In this document: piece after piece, positions 10,405 to 19,200 of the stretch
Layout: each line of letters starts with the position of its first letter
Position numbering within the stretch: position 1 is the stretch's first letter
Source of the DNA: Rhizobium sp. NRK18
GTDB lineage: Bacteria > Pseudomonadota > Alphaproteobacteria > Rhizobiales > Rhizobiaceae
Direction: 5' to 3'
Length of the DNA stretch: 64,000 bases
Assembly: GCF_024385575.1 (NCBI RefSeq)
Contig: NZ_JANFMV010000001.1
Span: forward strand, 1,207,681-1,271,680
Program-made: the position numbers and the translations under genes
Notes under the pieces: model-generated
The model's input: only the letters and a program-made list of their open reading frames with translations
The model's database searches: none
Told to the model about the DNA's origin: nothing

Positions 10405-10426
10405 CATATGAATAATTGTTCATATG
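10405..10426. promoter_or_regulatory. SmtB/CzrA-type operator of the zinc-efflux operon
   Basis: A perfect inverted repeat with 8-bp arms, CATATGAA and TTCATATG, around a 6-bp AT-rich centre (TAATTG). It matches the TGAA-N6-TTCA core known for SmtB/CzrA/ZiaR repressors. It lies 40 bp upstream of the CDF start codon and is the only such dyad nearby. The SmtB-like repressor encoded just downstream is the obvious ligand. Confidence 0.8.
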
Positions 10427-10454
10427 TAAATGCGATATAGTCGAGGTCTAGTCG

Positions 10455-11219
10455 TCAGTCGTCCGACGCGCCGTCCGGATTGCGCCGGTAACGAAGGGCA
10501 ATGTAGCCGCCGGCAATCGCCATCAACGCCATGACGTACCAGGTGATGGCATAGGAGAGATGGCTGTTGCGGAACTGCACGATCGTCAGGCCGCCGATCG
10601 GCAGGCCACCGGGATTGGGCGTCGCATCGGCGTCGATGAAGTAGGGGGCCACGTTGCCGAGACCGCGGGAGGCGGCCATCGCCTCGACATCGCGCGAATA
10701 CCAGCGGTCGTCTTGTGGCGCATTGGAACGCAGCAGCGTGCCCTTCGGCTCGTTCATGCGGAGGAGGCCGGTCACGGTGACTGTCCCTTCCGGCTCGCCG
10801 TCCATGCGGCCTGCCCGGTCCTTGCGATCGAGGGGCACGAAGCCGCGATTGACGAAGACGATGGAACCGTCGTCCTCTTCCAGCGGCGTCATCACCCAGT
10901 AGCCGGGACCGCGTTCCGTCGAGGCATAGACGAGCGCTTCCTTGTCATTGAGGAAACGGCCGGTGGCGGTGACGTGGCGGTACTCGTCCTTTTCGGCGGT
11001 CACGGACGACCAGTCGGCTTCTGCCGGGGCGGGTGCCGCGGGCGCATGGACGCGTGCGTCGACGCGCGCGATCAGATCGAGCTTCCAGTGGAGCCGCTGC
11101 ACCTGCCAGGTGCCGAGTGCGGTGAAGACGGAGAAGAAGAACAGCGTCAGTATGCCGACGGTCAGCCATTTGCGGGCGCTGATGGGCTTTTGCGCTTGGC
11201 TTGGTGCGGCAGGCTTCAT
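10455..11219 (-). CDS. SURF1-family cytochrome oxidase assembly protein
   Basis: A 254-residue membrane protein with one hydrophobic helix at about 22-42 (WLTVGILTLFFFSVFTALGTWQ) and another near the C-terminus (AITWYVMALMAIAGGYIAL). This is the two-helix SURF1 topology with a large periplasmic domain. The GTWQ motif after TM1 and the FVNRGFVP segment are typical. SURF1 proteins help insert haem into subunit I of haem-copper oxidases. It follows cyoD on the same strand, separated by a strong hairpin at 11240-11261, and so very probably serves the cytochrome o oxidase encoded here. Confidence 0.88.
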   Translation of the reverse strand: MKPAAPSQAQKPISARKWLTVGILTLFFFSVFTALGTWQVQRLHWKLDLIARVDARVHAPAAPAPAEADWSSVTAEKDEYRHVTATGRFLNDKEALVYASTERGPGYWVMTPLEEDDGSIVFVNRGFVPLDRKDRAGRMDGEPEGTVTVTGLLRMNEPKGTLLRSNAPQDDRWYSRDVEAMAASRGLGNVAPYFIDADATPNPGGLPIGGLTIVQFRNSHLSYAITWYVMALMAIAGGYIALRYRRNPDGASDD

Positions 11220-11239
11220 GTCTCTGTCCCATATGTGCG

Positions 11240-11261
11240 AAGCGGCCCCTGAGGGCCGCTT
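11240..11261 (-). terminator. Intercistronic hairpin between cyoD and SURF1
   Basis: Perfect 9-bp stem (AAGCGGCCC/GGGCCGCTT) with a 4-nt loop directly downstream of cyoD and upstream of the SURF1 ATG. There is no T-tract on the minus strand, so it looks like an mRNA-stabilising or partial-attenuation structure rather than a full terminator. Confidence 0.5.
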
Positions 11262-11271
11262 CGGTCAGCCG

Positions 11272-11661
11272 TCAGGGCAGCTGCTTTATCATGTCTTCCA
11301 TCTGCGGCATCATGTTGGTGTTCAAATGATGCATGACCCACAGCGATCCGGAGAGAGCGATCAGCACGAGGATGACGGTGAAGATCAGCGCCATCATCGT
11401 CCAGCCGCCCTGCGACTTGCTGTCCATGTGCAGGAAGTAGATCATGTGGACGACGATCTGGACGAGACCGAGCGCCATGATCAGCGTGGCGGTGACCATG
11501 CGGTCGCCGATGACATCGCCCATGACCAGCCAGAACGGAATGGCCGTGAGGATGACCGACAGGACGAAGCCGGTCAGGTAGGACTTCAGCGTGCCGTGGC
11601 TGGCATGGGTTTCGTGATGGTCGTGACCGTGATGGCCGGCGGCGTGGTGTTCGGCGCTCAT
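11272..11661 (-). CDS. cyoD: Cytochrome o ubiquinol oxidase subunit IV
   Basis: A small three-helix subunit of 129 residues that stabilises the subunit I/III interaction in the bo3 oxidase. The conserved LGLVQIVVHMIYFLHM and TMMALIFTVILVLI helices are clear. The N-terminus is strikingly His-rich (about 10 His in the first 25 residues), more than I would expect for this family. The start at 11661 overlaps the cyoC stop by one base (TGATG), which supports coupling; the frame open to 11742 is only cyoC antiframe. Confidence 0.92.
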   Translation of the reverse strand: MSAEHHAAGHHGHDHHETHASHGTLKSYLTGFVLSVILTAIPFWLVMGDVIGDRMVTATLIMALGLVQIVVHMIYFLHMDSKSQGGWTMMALIFTVILVLIALSGSLWVMHHLNTNMMPQMEDMIKQLP

Positions 11662-12290
11662 CAGAGAACTCCCATGAGATAGACGAAGGAGAAGACGCCG
11701 ATCCAGATGACGTCGAGGAAGTGCCAGAACATCGACAGGCACATCAGGCGGCGCTTGTTGTCGGCGATCAGCCCGTGCTTGGCGACCTGAAGCATCAGCA
11801 CGACCATCCAGACGAGACCGGAGGTGACGTGCAGGCCGTGGGTGCCGACGAGGGTGAAGAAGGACGACAGGAAGGCGCTGCGGCCGGGGCCGGCGCCCTC
11901 ATGGATCAGGCTCGAGAACTCGTAGAGCTCGATGCACAGGAAGGCGAGGCCGAACAGGCCGGTGATCGCCAGCCAGCCGAGCACGCCCTTGCGGTTGCCC
12001 TTTTCCATTTCCAGCATGGCGACGCCGTAGGTGATCGACGAGAACAGCAGCATGGCGGTGTTGACCGCCACCAGCGGCAGCTCGAAGATTTCCTTCGGGT
12101 TCGGGCCGCCGGCATAGCTGTGGCCGAGAACGGCGTAGCTCGCAAACAGCATCGCGAAGATGAGGCAGTCGCTCATCAGGTAGATCCAGAAGCCGATTGC
12201 GGTGCCGTTTTCCGCGTGGTGCTCTTCGGTTGTGTAGAAGGCGTAGCTTTCGCCGTTCGCCGGGTGCTTTTCCATTGCAGTATCCGTCAT
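11661..12290 (-). CDS. cyoC: Cytochrome o ubiquinol oxidase subunit III
   Basis: A 209-residue five-helix subunit of the haem-copper quinol oxidase. Family signatures are [20 protein letters not shown] in the first helix and [14 protein letters not shown] in the fourth. It lies 3 bp after cyoB and overlaps cyoD by one base. It has no cofactor and is probably needed for assembly and stability of the complex. Confidence 0.95.
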   Translation of the reverse strand: MTDTAMEKHPANGESYAFYTTEEHHAENGTAIGFWIYLMSDCLIFAMLFASYAVLGHSYAGGPNPKEIFELPLVAVNTAMLLFSSITYGVAMLEMEKGNRKGVLGWLAITGLFGLAFLCIELYEFSSLIHEGAGPGRSAFLSSFFTLVGTHGLHVTSGLVWMVVLMLQVAKHGLIADNKRRLMCLSMFWHFLDVIWIGVFSFVYLMGVL

Positions 12291-12293
12291 GGG

Positions 12294-14300
12294 TCAGGCC
12301 TCCAGCGCAGCGAGTTGCCGGGTGCGCTCGGCCTCGACGCGAACCACGTCTTCCGCGGGGATGTAGTAGTCGCGCTTGTAGTTGAAGGTATGGACGATGG
12401 TGACGCCGAGGATCGACACGAAGGAGACGACGGCGAGCCACCAGATGTGCCAGACCATGGCGAAGCCGAAGGCGATGCTCAGACCGCCGAGGATGATGCC
12501 CGTCGGGGTGTTCTTCGGCATGTGGATCGGGATGAAGCCTTCCTGCGGACGCTTGTAGCCGTGCTTCTTCATGAACCACCACGCGTCGTGATCGTAGACA
12601 ATCGGCGTGAAGGCGTAGTTGTAGGACGGCGGCGGCGAAGAGGTCGACCATTCCAGCGTACGGCCGTTCCACGGATCGCCGGTCTCGTCCTTCAGCGCTT
12701 CGCGGTTCTTGAAGGAAACGTAGAGCTGGACGAGGAAGGACAGGATGCCGAGCAGGATCAGGAATGCGCCGAAGGCGGCGATCTGGAACCAGATCTGCAG
12801 CGACGGATCCTCGAACTGGCTCATGCGGCGCGTCACGCCCATCAGGCCCAGAACGTAGAGCGGCATGAAGGCGAAGTAGAAGCCGATCAGCCAGAACCAG
12901 AAGGACATCTTGCCCCAGAAGGCGTCGAGCTTGAAGCCGAAGGCCTTCGGAAACCAGAAGTTGATGCCGGCAAAGACGCCGAACACGACGCCGCCGATGA
13001 TCACGTTGTGGAAGTGGGCGATCAGGAACAGCGAGTTGTGCAGCACGAAGTCGGCCGGCGGGACAGCGAGCAGGACGCCCGTCATGCCGCCAATGACGAA
13101 GGTCACCATGAAGCCGATCGTCCAGAGCATCGGCACTTCGTAGCGGATGCGGCCGTGATACATGGTGAAGAGCCAGTTGAACATCTTCGCGCCCGTCGGG
13201 ATCGAGATGATCATGGTCGTGATGCCGAAGAAGGCATTGACCGAGGCGCCCGAGCCCATGGTGAAGAAGTGGTGCAGCCACACGATGTAGGACAGCAGGG
13301 TAATGACCACCGTCGCGTATACCATCGAGGTGTAGCCGAACAGCCGCTTGCCGGAGAAGGTGGCGACGACTTCGGAGAAGACGCCGAACAGCGGCAGGAT
13401 CAGGATGTAGACTTCCGGGTGGCCCCAGATCCAGATCAGGTTGACGTAGAGCATGGCGTTGCCGCCATCGGCATTGGTGAAGAAGTGCGTGCCGACGTAA
13501 CGGTCAAGCGACAGCATGGCGAGCACGGCGGTCAGGACCGGGAAGGCGGCGACGATCAGCACGTTGGTGCAGAACGAGGTCCAGGTGAAGACCGGCATCT
13601 TCATCATCGACATGCCCGGGGCGCGCATCTTCAGGATGGTCACGATCAGGTTGACGCCTGATAGCAGTGTCCCGATGCCCGCCACCTGCAGGCCCCAGAT
13701 GTAATAGTCGACCCCCACGTCCGGACTGTAGAGGATGCCCGACAGTGGCGGATAGGCCAGCCAGCCGGTCTTGGCGAACTCGCCGACGAACAGCGAGATC
13801 ATCACGATCACCGCGCCGGCGACCGTCATCCAGAAGGAGAAGTTGTTGAGGAACGGGAAGGAGACGTCGCGGGCGCCGATCTGCAGCGGCACGACAAAGT
13901 TCATCAATCCGGTGACGAAGGGCATGGCCACGAAGAAAATCATGATCACGCCATGGGCCGTGAAGATCTGGTCGTAGTGATGCGGCGGCAGGTAGCCGTC
14001 CGATCCGTTGAAGGCGATCGCCTGCTGCAGACGCATCATCAGCGCGTCGGCAAAGCCGCGCAGCAGCATGATGACGGCCAGAACGATGTACATGATACCG
14101 ATCTTCTTGTGGTCGATCGAGGTGAACCATTCGTTCCAGAGGTATCCCCACAGGCGGAAATAGGTCAGCGCGCCGAATACGACGGCGCCGCCGAGCGCCA
14201 CGACGGCAAACGTCGCGACCAGGATCGGCTCATGGTAGGGAATGGCGTCAAGCGTCAGCTTGCCAAAGAGGAATTTCATCAAATCCGGATCGGAAAACAT
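12294..14300 (-). CDS. cyoB: Cytochrome o ubiquinol oxidase subunit I
   Basis: The 668-residue catalytic subunit, which holds low-spin haem b and the haem o3/CuB centre and pumps protons while oxidising ubiquinol. The length is normal for CyoB. Recognisable sites are the haem-ligand histidine in [11 protein letters not shown], the CuB histidine and cross-linked tyrosine in [12 protein letters not shown], and the HFHNVIIGG haem-ligand helix. The C-terminal extra helices that mark quinol oxidases are present. It follows cyoA after about 100 bp and leads directly into cyoC. No cyoE (haem O synthase) lies in this window. Confidence 0.97.
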   Translation of the reverse strand: MFSDPDLMKFLFGKLTLDAIPYHEPILVATFAVVALGGAVVFGALTYFRLWGYLWNEWFTSIDHKKIGIMYIVLAVIMLLRGFADALMMRLQQAIAFNGSDGYLPPHHYDQIFTAHGVIMIFFVAMPFVTGLMNFVVPLQIGARDVSFPFLNNFSFWMTVAGAVIVMISLFVGEFAKTGWLAYPPLSGILYSPDVGVDYYIWGLQVAGIGTLLSGVNLIVTILKMRAPGMSMMKMPVFTWTSFCTNVLIVAAFPVLTAVLAMLSLDRYVGTHFFTNADGGNAMLYVNLIWIWGHPEVYILILPLFGVFSEVVATFSGKRLFGYTSMVYATVVITLLSYIVWLHHFFTMGSGASVNAFFGITTMIISIPTGAKMFNWLFTMYHGRIRYEVPMLWTIGFMVTFVIGGMTGVLLAVPPADFVLHNSLFLIAHFHNVIIGGVVFGVFAGINFWFPKAFGFKLDAFWGKMSFWFWLIGFYFAFMPLYVLGLMGVTRRMSQFEDPSLQIWFQIAAFGAFLILLGILSFLVQLYVSFKNREALKDETGDPWNGRTLEWSTSSPPPSYNYAFTPIVYDHDAWWFMKKHGYKRPQEGFIPIHMPKNTPTGIILGGLSIAFGFAMVWHIWWLAVVSFVSILGVTIVHTFNYKRDYYIPAEDVVRVEAERTRQLAALEA

Positions 14301-14401
14301 CGGATTTCCTTTGAGTTATCTTTCTAACTGTCAATGCGTCCGGCGCGTGTGGCGCCGGGTCCGGCTTCGCGCCGAGGCGAAGCCGCAGCAGCGGATGCGG
14401 A

Positions 14402-15379
14402 TCATCCCTCGGGGCGGATCGCTTTCTTTTCGTCCAGCGCCGCCTTCTCAAGCACGCCATCGGGTGCCCGGCAGACCAGCCCGGCGTCGATCATCGCCAT
14501 TTCGCTCATGCAGGTCTCGGACGGATCGGCGCACATGTCGAGGATCTTGTCGTAAAGACCGGCATCAGTGCTGGCGTAGTAGCGGACCGGCTCCTTCTCG
14601 CTCGGCTTGGCGAGATCGAGATAGGCGGCGCGGGTCAGACTGTCATTGCTGGCCTTGACCTTGGCGACCCAGTCATCGAAGCCGGCCTGATCGAGGCCGT
14701 GGAACTTGAAGCGCATGTGCGAGAAGCCGGCGCCGGAATAGTTCGCCGAGAAGCCTTCGTACTCGCCCGCCTTGTTGATGACGGCGTGCAGCTTCGTCTC
14801 CATGCCGGCCATGGCGTAGATCTGGCCTGCCAGCGCGGGGACGTAGAACGAGTTCATCACGGAAGAGGCGGTGATCTTGAAATTGATCGGAACATCGACC
14901 GGGGCCGCGAGTTCATTGACTGTGGCGATGCCGTAATCGGGATAGAAGAACAGCCATTTCCAGTCGAGAGCCACGACTTCCACGGTCAACGGCTTGACGT
15001 TGGGATCAAGGGCCTTGTCCTCGGCGACACGGTCAAGCGGGCGATAGGGATCGAGAGTATGGGTGCTGATCCAGGTAACCGCGCCAAGCGCGATGATGAT
15101 AGCAAGGGGAGCAGCCCAGATGACAACCTCGAGACCGGTCGAATGATCCCACTCCGGATCGTACTTGGCGGCCGTGTTCGACTGGCGATAGCGCCAGGCG
15201 AAGAACAGGGTTGCGGCAATAACGGGAACGACGATCAGAAGCATGAGGACCGTCGCAATGACGATCAGATCACGCTGCTGGATGGCGATGTCGCCGGAGG
15301 GCGCCATGACGACCCAGTTGCATGAGGCAAGCATCATGCAAAGGAGTGACGCAGCTCCAAATCTCCAAATTTTCTTCAC
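14402..15379 (-). CDS. cyoA: Cytochrome o ubiquinol oxidase subunit II (lipoprotein)
   Basis: First gene of the cyoABCD operon, 325 residues. The N-terminus is a lipoprotein signal with lipobox LASC (Cys20), followed by two transmembrane helices and a periplasmic cupredoxin domain (about 125-270: DWKWLFFYPDYGIATVNELA, SSVMNSFYVPALAGQIYAM). The Cu-A ligands of cytochrome c oxidases are absent, as expected for a quinol oxidase. An FNR/FixK-type dyad lies about 62-75 bp upstream (15441-15454), which suggests oxygen-linked control. Confidence 0.95.
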   Translation of the reverse strand: MKKIWRFGAASLLCMMLASCNWVVMAPSGDIAIQQRDLIVIATVLMLLIVVPVIAATLFFAWRYRQSNTAAKYDPEWDHSTGLEVVIWAAPLAIIIALGAVTWISTHTLDPYRPLDRVAEDKALDPNVKPLTVEVVALDWKWLFFYPDYGIATVNELAAPVDVPINFKITASSVMNSFYVPALAGQIYAMAGMETKLHAVINKAGEYEGFSANYSGAGFSHMRFKFHGLDQAGFDDWVAKVKASNDSLTRAAYLDLAKPSEKEPVRYYASTDAGLYDKILDMCADPSETCMSEMAMIDAGLVCRAPDGVLEKAALDEKKAIRPEG

Positions 15380-15440
15380 GGTTCTACCTTGCGTTATGGT
15401 GTCCTATTTTCCCCCACTCCTCTTGGGTACGAGCCGGTAA

Positions 15441-15454
15441 ATGATCCAGATCAA
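15441..15454 (-). promoter_or_regulatory. FNR/FixK-like box upstream of cyoA
   Basis: ATGATCCAGATCAA matches the TTGAT-N4-ATCAA consensus at 9 of 10 defined positions. It lies 62-75 bp upstream of the cyoA start codon. FnrN/FixK boxes are common before respiratory genes in rhizobia. Whether it represses or activates cyo cannot be told from position alone, because the transcription start is unknown. Confidence 0.5.
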
Positions 15455-15573
15455 AATGCCTATGAGGTGATGTGACGCAGTGCAGCAAAAATTCGACAAG
15501 AATACGCCAACAAAAAGGCGGGGCATCCCGCACCCCTTCGGATGTGGCCGGCGGCCGTTCCGGCAAGGTCCAT

Positions 15574-15602
15574 TTGACGCAGGCAGTCCTCGCGCGCATA
15601 TT
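15574..15602 (+). promoter_or_regulatory. Candidate sigma-70 promoter for the MFS gene
   Basis: TTGACG and CATATT separated by 17 bp, about 90 bp upstream of the MFS start codon. The -35 is close to the rhizobial CTTGAC consensus and the -10 is weaker. Confidence 0.35.
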
Positions 15603-15691
15603 TGGTGGGCGAGGAGTGGAATCGCAGGCGATGGCCTCACGGGGACGCCGGCGGAGAATCAGAGCTCGATGAAGCTTGGAGGAGTTACTTA

Positions 15692-17029
15692 ATGAGTGTT
15701 GCAGGTCAGATCAGCGATCATCCGAATTCTGCCGGACTGGAGCGAGATGCGCGCTTCATGCATGCGGATCGCGGAACGGATGCGGGCAAGATAGCGCTGG
15801 GCGTTATCCTTGGCCGGTCGTCGGAGTTCTTCGATTTCTTCATCTACGCCATTGCGTCGGTACTCGTCTTTCCGTCGCATTTCTTTCCAAACTTTCAGCC
15901 GCTTGAGGGTATCCTCCTGTCGTTCGCCGTCTTCTCGCTGGCCTTCATCGCCCGCCCGGTCGGCACCGTGGTCTTTACGGTCATCGACCGCCTGTACGGT
16001 CGCGGAACGAAGCTCATCATCGCGCTGTTCGTGCTCGGCGGCTCGACCGCCGCAATGAGCTTCCTGCCGGGCTATGACGAGATCGGCTACTGGGCGGCAG
16101 CCATGCTGATCGTGCTGCGTCTCGGACAGGGCTTCGCGCTCGGCGGCGCCTGGGACGGTCTTGCCTCTCTGCTGGCGCTGAACGCGCCGAACAATCGCCG
16201 CGGCTGGTACGCGATGATGCCGCAGCTCGGCGCGCCGCTCGGCTTCCTGCTGGCCGCCGGCCTTTTCACCTATTTCGTGCTGGCGCTGAAGACGGAAGAC
16301 TTCCTCGAATGGGGATGGCGCTATCCGTTCTTCGTCGCCTTCGCGATCAACGTCGTGGCGCTGTTTGCCCGTCTCCGCCTGGTGGCGACGCGTGAATTCG
16401 GCGAGCTCCTGGAACGGGCCGAGCTGATGCCGGTCAAGACCGTCGACCTTATCCGCAACCGTGGCGTGGACGTGGTGATCGGCACCTTCATCCCACTCGC
16501 CAGCTTCGCCATGTTCCACCTCGTGACGGTCTTCCCGCTGAGCTGGATCACCCTCTACTCGGATCATCCGGTCCACAGCTTCCTGCTTGTCGAAATGCTC
16601 GGCGCCTGCATCTGTATCGGCACGATCATCCTGTCGGGCATGCTGGCCGACAAGATCGGTCGTCGCGGACAGCTGACGGTCTCGGCGGTGCTGATCGCCA
16701 TCTTCGCTGTCACTGCGCCATTCCTGCTCGACATGGGTCGCAGCGGTCAGGATGCCTTCGTGCTGCTCGGCTTCGCGGTTCTCGGCCTGTCCTTCGGTCA
16801 GGCTGCGGGTGCCGCGGCCTCGCGCTTCGGCCGTGTCTACCGTTATTCGGGTGCGGCGCTGACGTCGAACTTGGCCTGGCTGATCGGTGCCGGTTTCGCT
16901 CCGTTGGTTGCTCTGAGCGTCGCCCATGCCTTCGGCGTCGCCTATGTCGGCATCTATCTGTTGTCGGGCGCGGTTTGCACGCTGGTCGCGCTCTATTTCA
17001 GCAAGACGGTGGAAACCGCCGACGACTGA
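15692..17029 (+). CDS. MFS transporter, metabolite:H+ symporter-like
   Basis: A 445-residue twelve-helix permease. The start ATG at 15692 follows a GGAGG ribosome site; the frame is open further upstream without one. The segment LGRSSEFFDFFIYAIASVLVFP in the first helix resembles the MHS (metabolite:H+ symporter) subfamily, which carries organic acids, proline/betaine or shikimate. The loop 2-3 motif is modified (FTVIDRLYGRGTKLI in place of GxLaDrxGrr), but the second repeat keeps ADKIGRRGQLT. The substrate cannot be named. Its position divergent from cyoABCD suggests only shared regulation. Confidence 0.85.
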   Translation: MSVAGQISDHPNSAGLERDARFMHADRGTDAGKIALGVILGRSSEFFDFFIYAIASVLVFPSHFFPNFQPLEGILLSFAVFSLAFIARPVGTVVFTVIDRLYGRGTKLIIALFVLGGSTAAMSFLPGYDEIGYWAAAMLIVLRLGQGFALGGAWDGLASLLALNAPNNRRGWYAMMPQLGAPLGFLLAAGLFTYFVLALKTEDFLEWGWRYPFFVAFAINVVALFARLRLVATREFGELLERAELMPVKTVDLIRNRGVDVVIGTFIPLASFAMFHLVTVFPLSWITLYSDHPVHSFLLVEMLGACICIGTIILSGMLADKIGRRGQLTVSAVLIAIFAVTAPFLLDMGRSGQDAFVLLGFAVLGLSFGQAAGAAASRFGRVYRYSGAALTSNLAWLIGAGFAPLVALSVAHAFGVAYVGIYLLSGAVCTLVALYFSKTVETADD

Positions 17030-17060
17030 GCCAGGCCAGGGTTTTCAGACCGAGAATCAG

Positions 17061-17094
17061 AAAGGGCACCGGATTTCTCCGGTGCCCTTTCTCT
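17061..17094. terminator. Bidirectional rho-independent terminator
   Basis: Perfect 13-bp stem (AAAGGGCACCGGA/TCCGGTGCCCTTT) with a TTTC loop, between the convergent MFS gene and tctA. The A and T runs built into the stem ends plus the following TCTTTT give a U-tract on both strands. Confidence 0.88.
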
Positions 17095-17119
17095 TTTGCT
17101 ACGTCTGAAGTGTGAAACC

Positions 17120-18661
17120 TCAGTCGGCTTCTGTTTCTGCGACTTCCGGGACGGTCGGCTTGGCACGGCGCAGATACTTGCCGGCGATGATCGGCAGGAC
17201 GAAGCCGGCGACGGCAAGCGTCCAGATCGAGATCGACAGCGGCGAGGCGACCAGCGTCGACCAGTCTCCGTTGGAGATTGTCATGGCACGCCGGAGATTG
17301 ACTTCCATGGCGTTGCCGAGCAGCACCCCCATGATGACAGGCACCAGCGGGACGTCGAGCTTGCGCAGGACCCAGCCGAGAACGCCGAACAGGATCATGA
17401 CCATCAGGTCGAAGGTCGAGCCGGAGATGCCGTAGATACCGACGAAGGAGATCATCGCGACCGCCGGCATCAGGTACTTGGTCGGGATCATCAGGATGCG
17501 CACGAAGATGCCGACCATCGGGATGTTGAGCGCCAAGAGCATGACGTTGGCGATGATCAACGCCGCGATCAGGCCCCAGACGACGTCCGGGTTCTTGGTG
17601 AACAGCAGCGGGCCGGGGGTGATGTTGAGCGCCATCAGCATGGCGAGCAGAACCGCGGTCGTGCCGGAGCCGGGAACGCCGAGCGCCAGCATCGGCACCA
17701 GGGCGCCACCGGCAGCGGCGTTGTTGCCGGCTTCGGGAGCTGCGACGCCACGCGGATCGCCCTTGCCGAACGTCTTGTCCTTGTCGGAAATCTTCTTTTC
17801 CAGGCCATAGGCCATGAAGGAGCCGAGCGAGGCGCCGGCACCGGGCAGGACACCGGCCAGGAAGCCGATGACGGTCGAGCGCGAGATGGCGCCGAAGCAG
17901 CCCTTGAGCATGGCCCAGGACGGCAGCATGCGGCCGATCTTGACCTTCGAGTCCGGATTGCCGTCGGTCTCCTCGTTGCGGTGCTCGAGGAAGATGAAGA
18001 CTTCCGACAGTGCGAACAGGCCGACGATGGCGACCAGGAAGTTGATGCCGTCGTAGAGATGAACGTTGCCGAAGGAGAAGCGCGGAACGCCCGTCTGGCC
18101 GTCGACGCCGACCATGGCAATGCCGAGACCGAGGGCTGCGGCAAAGGCCGCCTTGCCCTGATTGGCGCTGGCGATGCCGCCGAGCGTGGCGAAGGCGAGC
18201 ACGTACAGGGCGAAGTATTCGGCCGGGCCGAACAGCAGCGCCAGCTTGACGAGCTGCGGGGCGAGGAAGGCAAGGCCGATCGTTGCGACGAAGGAACCGA
18301 CGAAGGAGGCGATGCCGGAGAGCGCCAGCGCTTCGCCGGCCTGTCCGTTCTTGGCCATCGGATAGCCGTCGAGCGTGGTCATAACCGCCGGCTCGTCGCC
18401 GGGAATGTTGAGCAGGATCGACGAGATGCGGCCGCCATACATGGCGCCGTAATAGACGCTCGTCAGCAGGATCAGCGCCGGCGTGGCGCCGAGGCCGAGA
18501 GAGAAGGCGAGCGGGATGAGGATGGCGACGCCGTTTGACGGACCGAGGCCCGGCAGTGCGCCGATGATGGTGCCGAGGAAACAGCCGATCAGGGCGAGCA
18601 GCAGGTTCTGCCAGGTCAGTGCGACCGCGAAGCCGTCGGCAAGGGCGAATAGGGTATCCAT
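17120..18661 (-). CDS. tctA: Tripartite tricarboxylate transporter, large permease subunit
   Basis: A 513-residue inner-membrane protein with about eleven or twelve helices. It carries the hallmark glycine-rich motifs of the TctA family: GTIIGALPGLGPSNGVAILIPL in the first repeat and GFLAGVLPGAGASLGSFMAYG in the second. It works with the small subunit TctB and the periplasmic protein TctC, encoded just upstream in the order C-B-A, to import tricarboxylates such as citrate or related carboxylates driven by an ion gradient. The gap to tctB is 14 bp. Substrate is inferred from the family and from the adjacent tctDE genes. Confidence 0.92.
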   Translation of the reverse strand: MDTLFALADGFAVALTWQNLLLALIGCFLGTIIGALPGLGPSNGVAILIPLAFSLGLGATPALILLTSVYYGAMYGGRISSILLNIPGDEPAVMTTLDGYPMAKNGQAGEALALSGIASFVGSFVATIGLAFLAPQLVKLALLFGPAEYFALYVLAFATLGGIASANQGKAAFAAALGLGIAMVGVDGQTGVPRFSFGNVHLYDGINFLVAIVGLFALSEVFIFLEHRNEETDGNPDSKVKIGRMLPSWAMLKGCFGAISRSTVIGFLAGVLPGAGASLGSFMAYGLEKKISDKDKTFGKGDPRGVAAPEAGNNAAAGGALVPMLALGVPGSGTTAVLLAMLMALNITPGPLLFTKNPDVVWGLIAALIIANVMLLALNIPMVGIFVRILMIPTKYLMPAVAMISFVGIYGISGSTFDLMVMILFGVLGWVLRKLDVPLVPVIMGVLLGNAMEVNLRRAMTISNGDWSTLVASPLSISIWTLAVAGFVLPIIAGKYLRRAKPTVPEVAETEAD

Positions 18662-18675
18662 GACTGTTCCTCCCC

Positions 18676-19107
18676 TTAGAAGCCGAACGGTCCCTTGGCG
18701 AGCGAAAGGCCAAGGATGAGATGGAAGATGGCGTAGATGCCGACGGAGATGCAGAACCCGGCGATGATGGATTCCAGCGGTGTTGCACCGAGACGCCAGG
18801 CGAGGAAGGCCGAGGCGAAGATGGTCGCGATCACGAAGCCGGCTTCCGGCAGTGCGTAGGTGTAGGCGATCATCACCGCGACCGACAGGCCGATCTCGAA
18901 CAGGCGGCTGACGGCCGGCCAGTGGGGATCGCTATCGGGAAGGAAGAAGATGGCGACGCTGGCGATGGCCAGAACGATGCCGACGATGATTGGAAAAGTC
19001 TTGGCGCCCACCGGATCGGTGATGAAGCTGGTTTCGATCAGGGTCGCCTGCCAGATGTAGAAGCCCGCCAGCAGAACCCCGACAACGCCGAGAACGCGGT
19101 CGCTCAT
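18676..19107 (-). CDS. tctB: Tripartite tricarboxylate transporter, small permease subunit
   Basis: A 143-residue protein with four predicted helices (LGVVGVLLAGFYIW, FPIIVGIVLAIASVAIFFL, IGLSVAVMIAYTYAL and the C-terminal pair). This matches the small, poorly conserved TctB subunit. The ATG at 19107 is preferred because GGGAGG lies 5 bp upstream; a GTG 12 bp earlier would overlap that ribosome site. It lies between tctC (93 bp, with a hairpin) and tctA (14 bp). Confidence 0.88.
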   Translation of the reverse strand: MSDRVLGVVGVLLAGFYIWQATLIETSFITDPVGAKTFPIIVGIVLAIASVAIFFLPDSDPHWPAVSRLFEIGLSVAVMIAYTYALPEAGFVIATIFASAFLAWRLGATPLESIIAGFCISVGIYAIFHLILGLSLAKGPFGF

Positions 19108-19150
19108 GTTGCCTCCCACGATATGTCTCCCGTGTTTGATCTTACAAGAA

Positions 19151-19178
19151 GTCCGGGCGAGGAGATACCTGCCCGGAC
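19151..19178 (-). terminator. Hairpin between tctC and tctB
   Basis: Perfect 8-bp GC-rich stem (GTCCGGGC/GCCCGGAC) with a 12-nt loop. On the minus strand it is followed by TTCTTGT. It lies directly behind the binding-protein gene and before the membrane subunits, so it probably attenuates transcription or protects the tctC mRNA. Confidence 0.6.
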
Positions 19179-19200
19179 CATTGATGCTCAGTTGCCTGGT

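Larger units (their letters stand above)
15380..15691. other. Intergenic region between cyoA and the MFS transporter
   Basis: This 312-bp divergent region holds no convincing gene; small open frames here lack a ribosome site or family features. It carries an FNR-like dyad at 15441-15454 toward cyoA and a sigma-70-like promoter at 15574-15602 toward the MFS gene. The middle part is GC-rich with short dyads (GCCGG/CCGGC). Confidence 0.6.

Noticed and set aside
10366..10407. Longer start for the zinc-efflux gene at 10407
   Set aside because: This ATG lies inside the operator dyad and has no ribosome site; the ATG at 10365 has GAGGAG 6 bp upstream.
11721..13661. Open frame of about 646 codons on the plus strand opposite cyoC and cyoB
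   Set aside because: Acidic, His-rich antisense shadow of conserved oxidase genes.
15472..15672. Small open frames between cyoA and the MFS gene
   Set aside because: No ribosome site, no conserved features, and the region has promoter-like elements instead.
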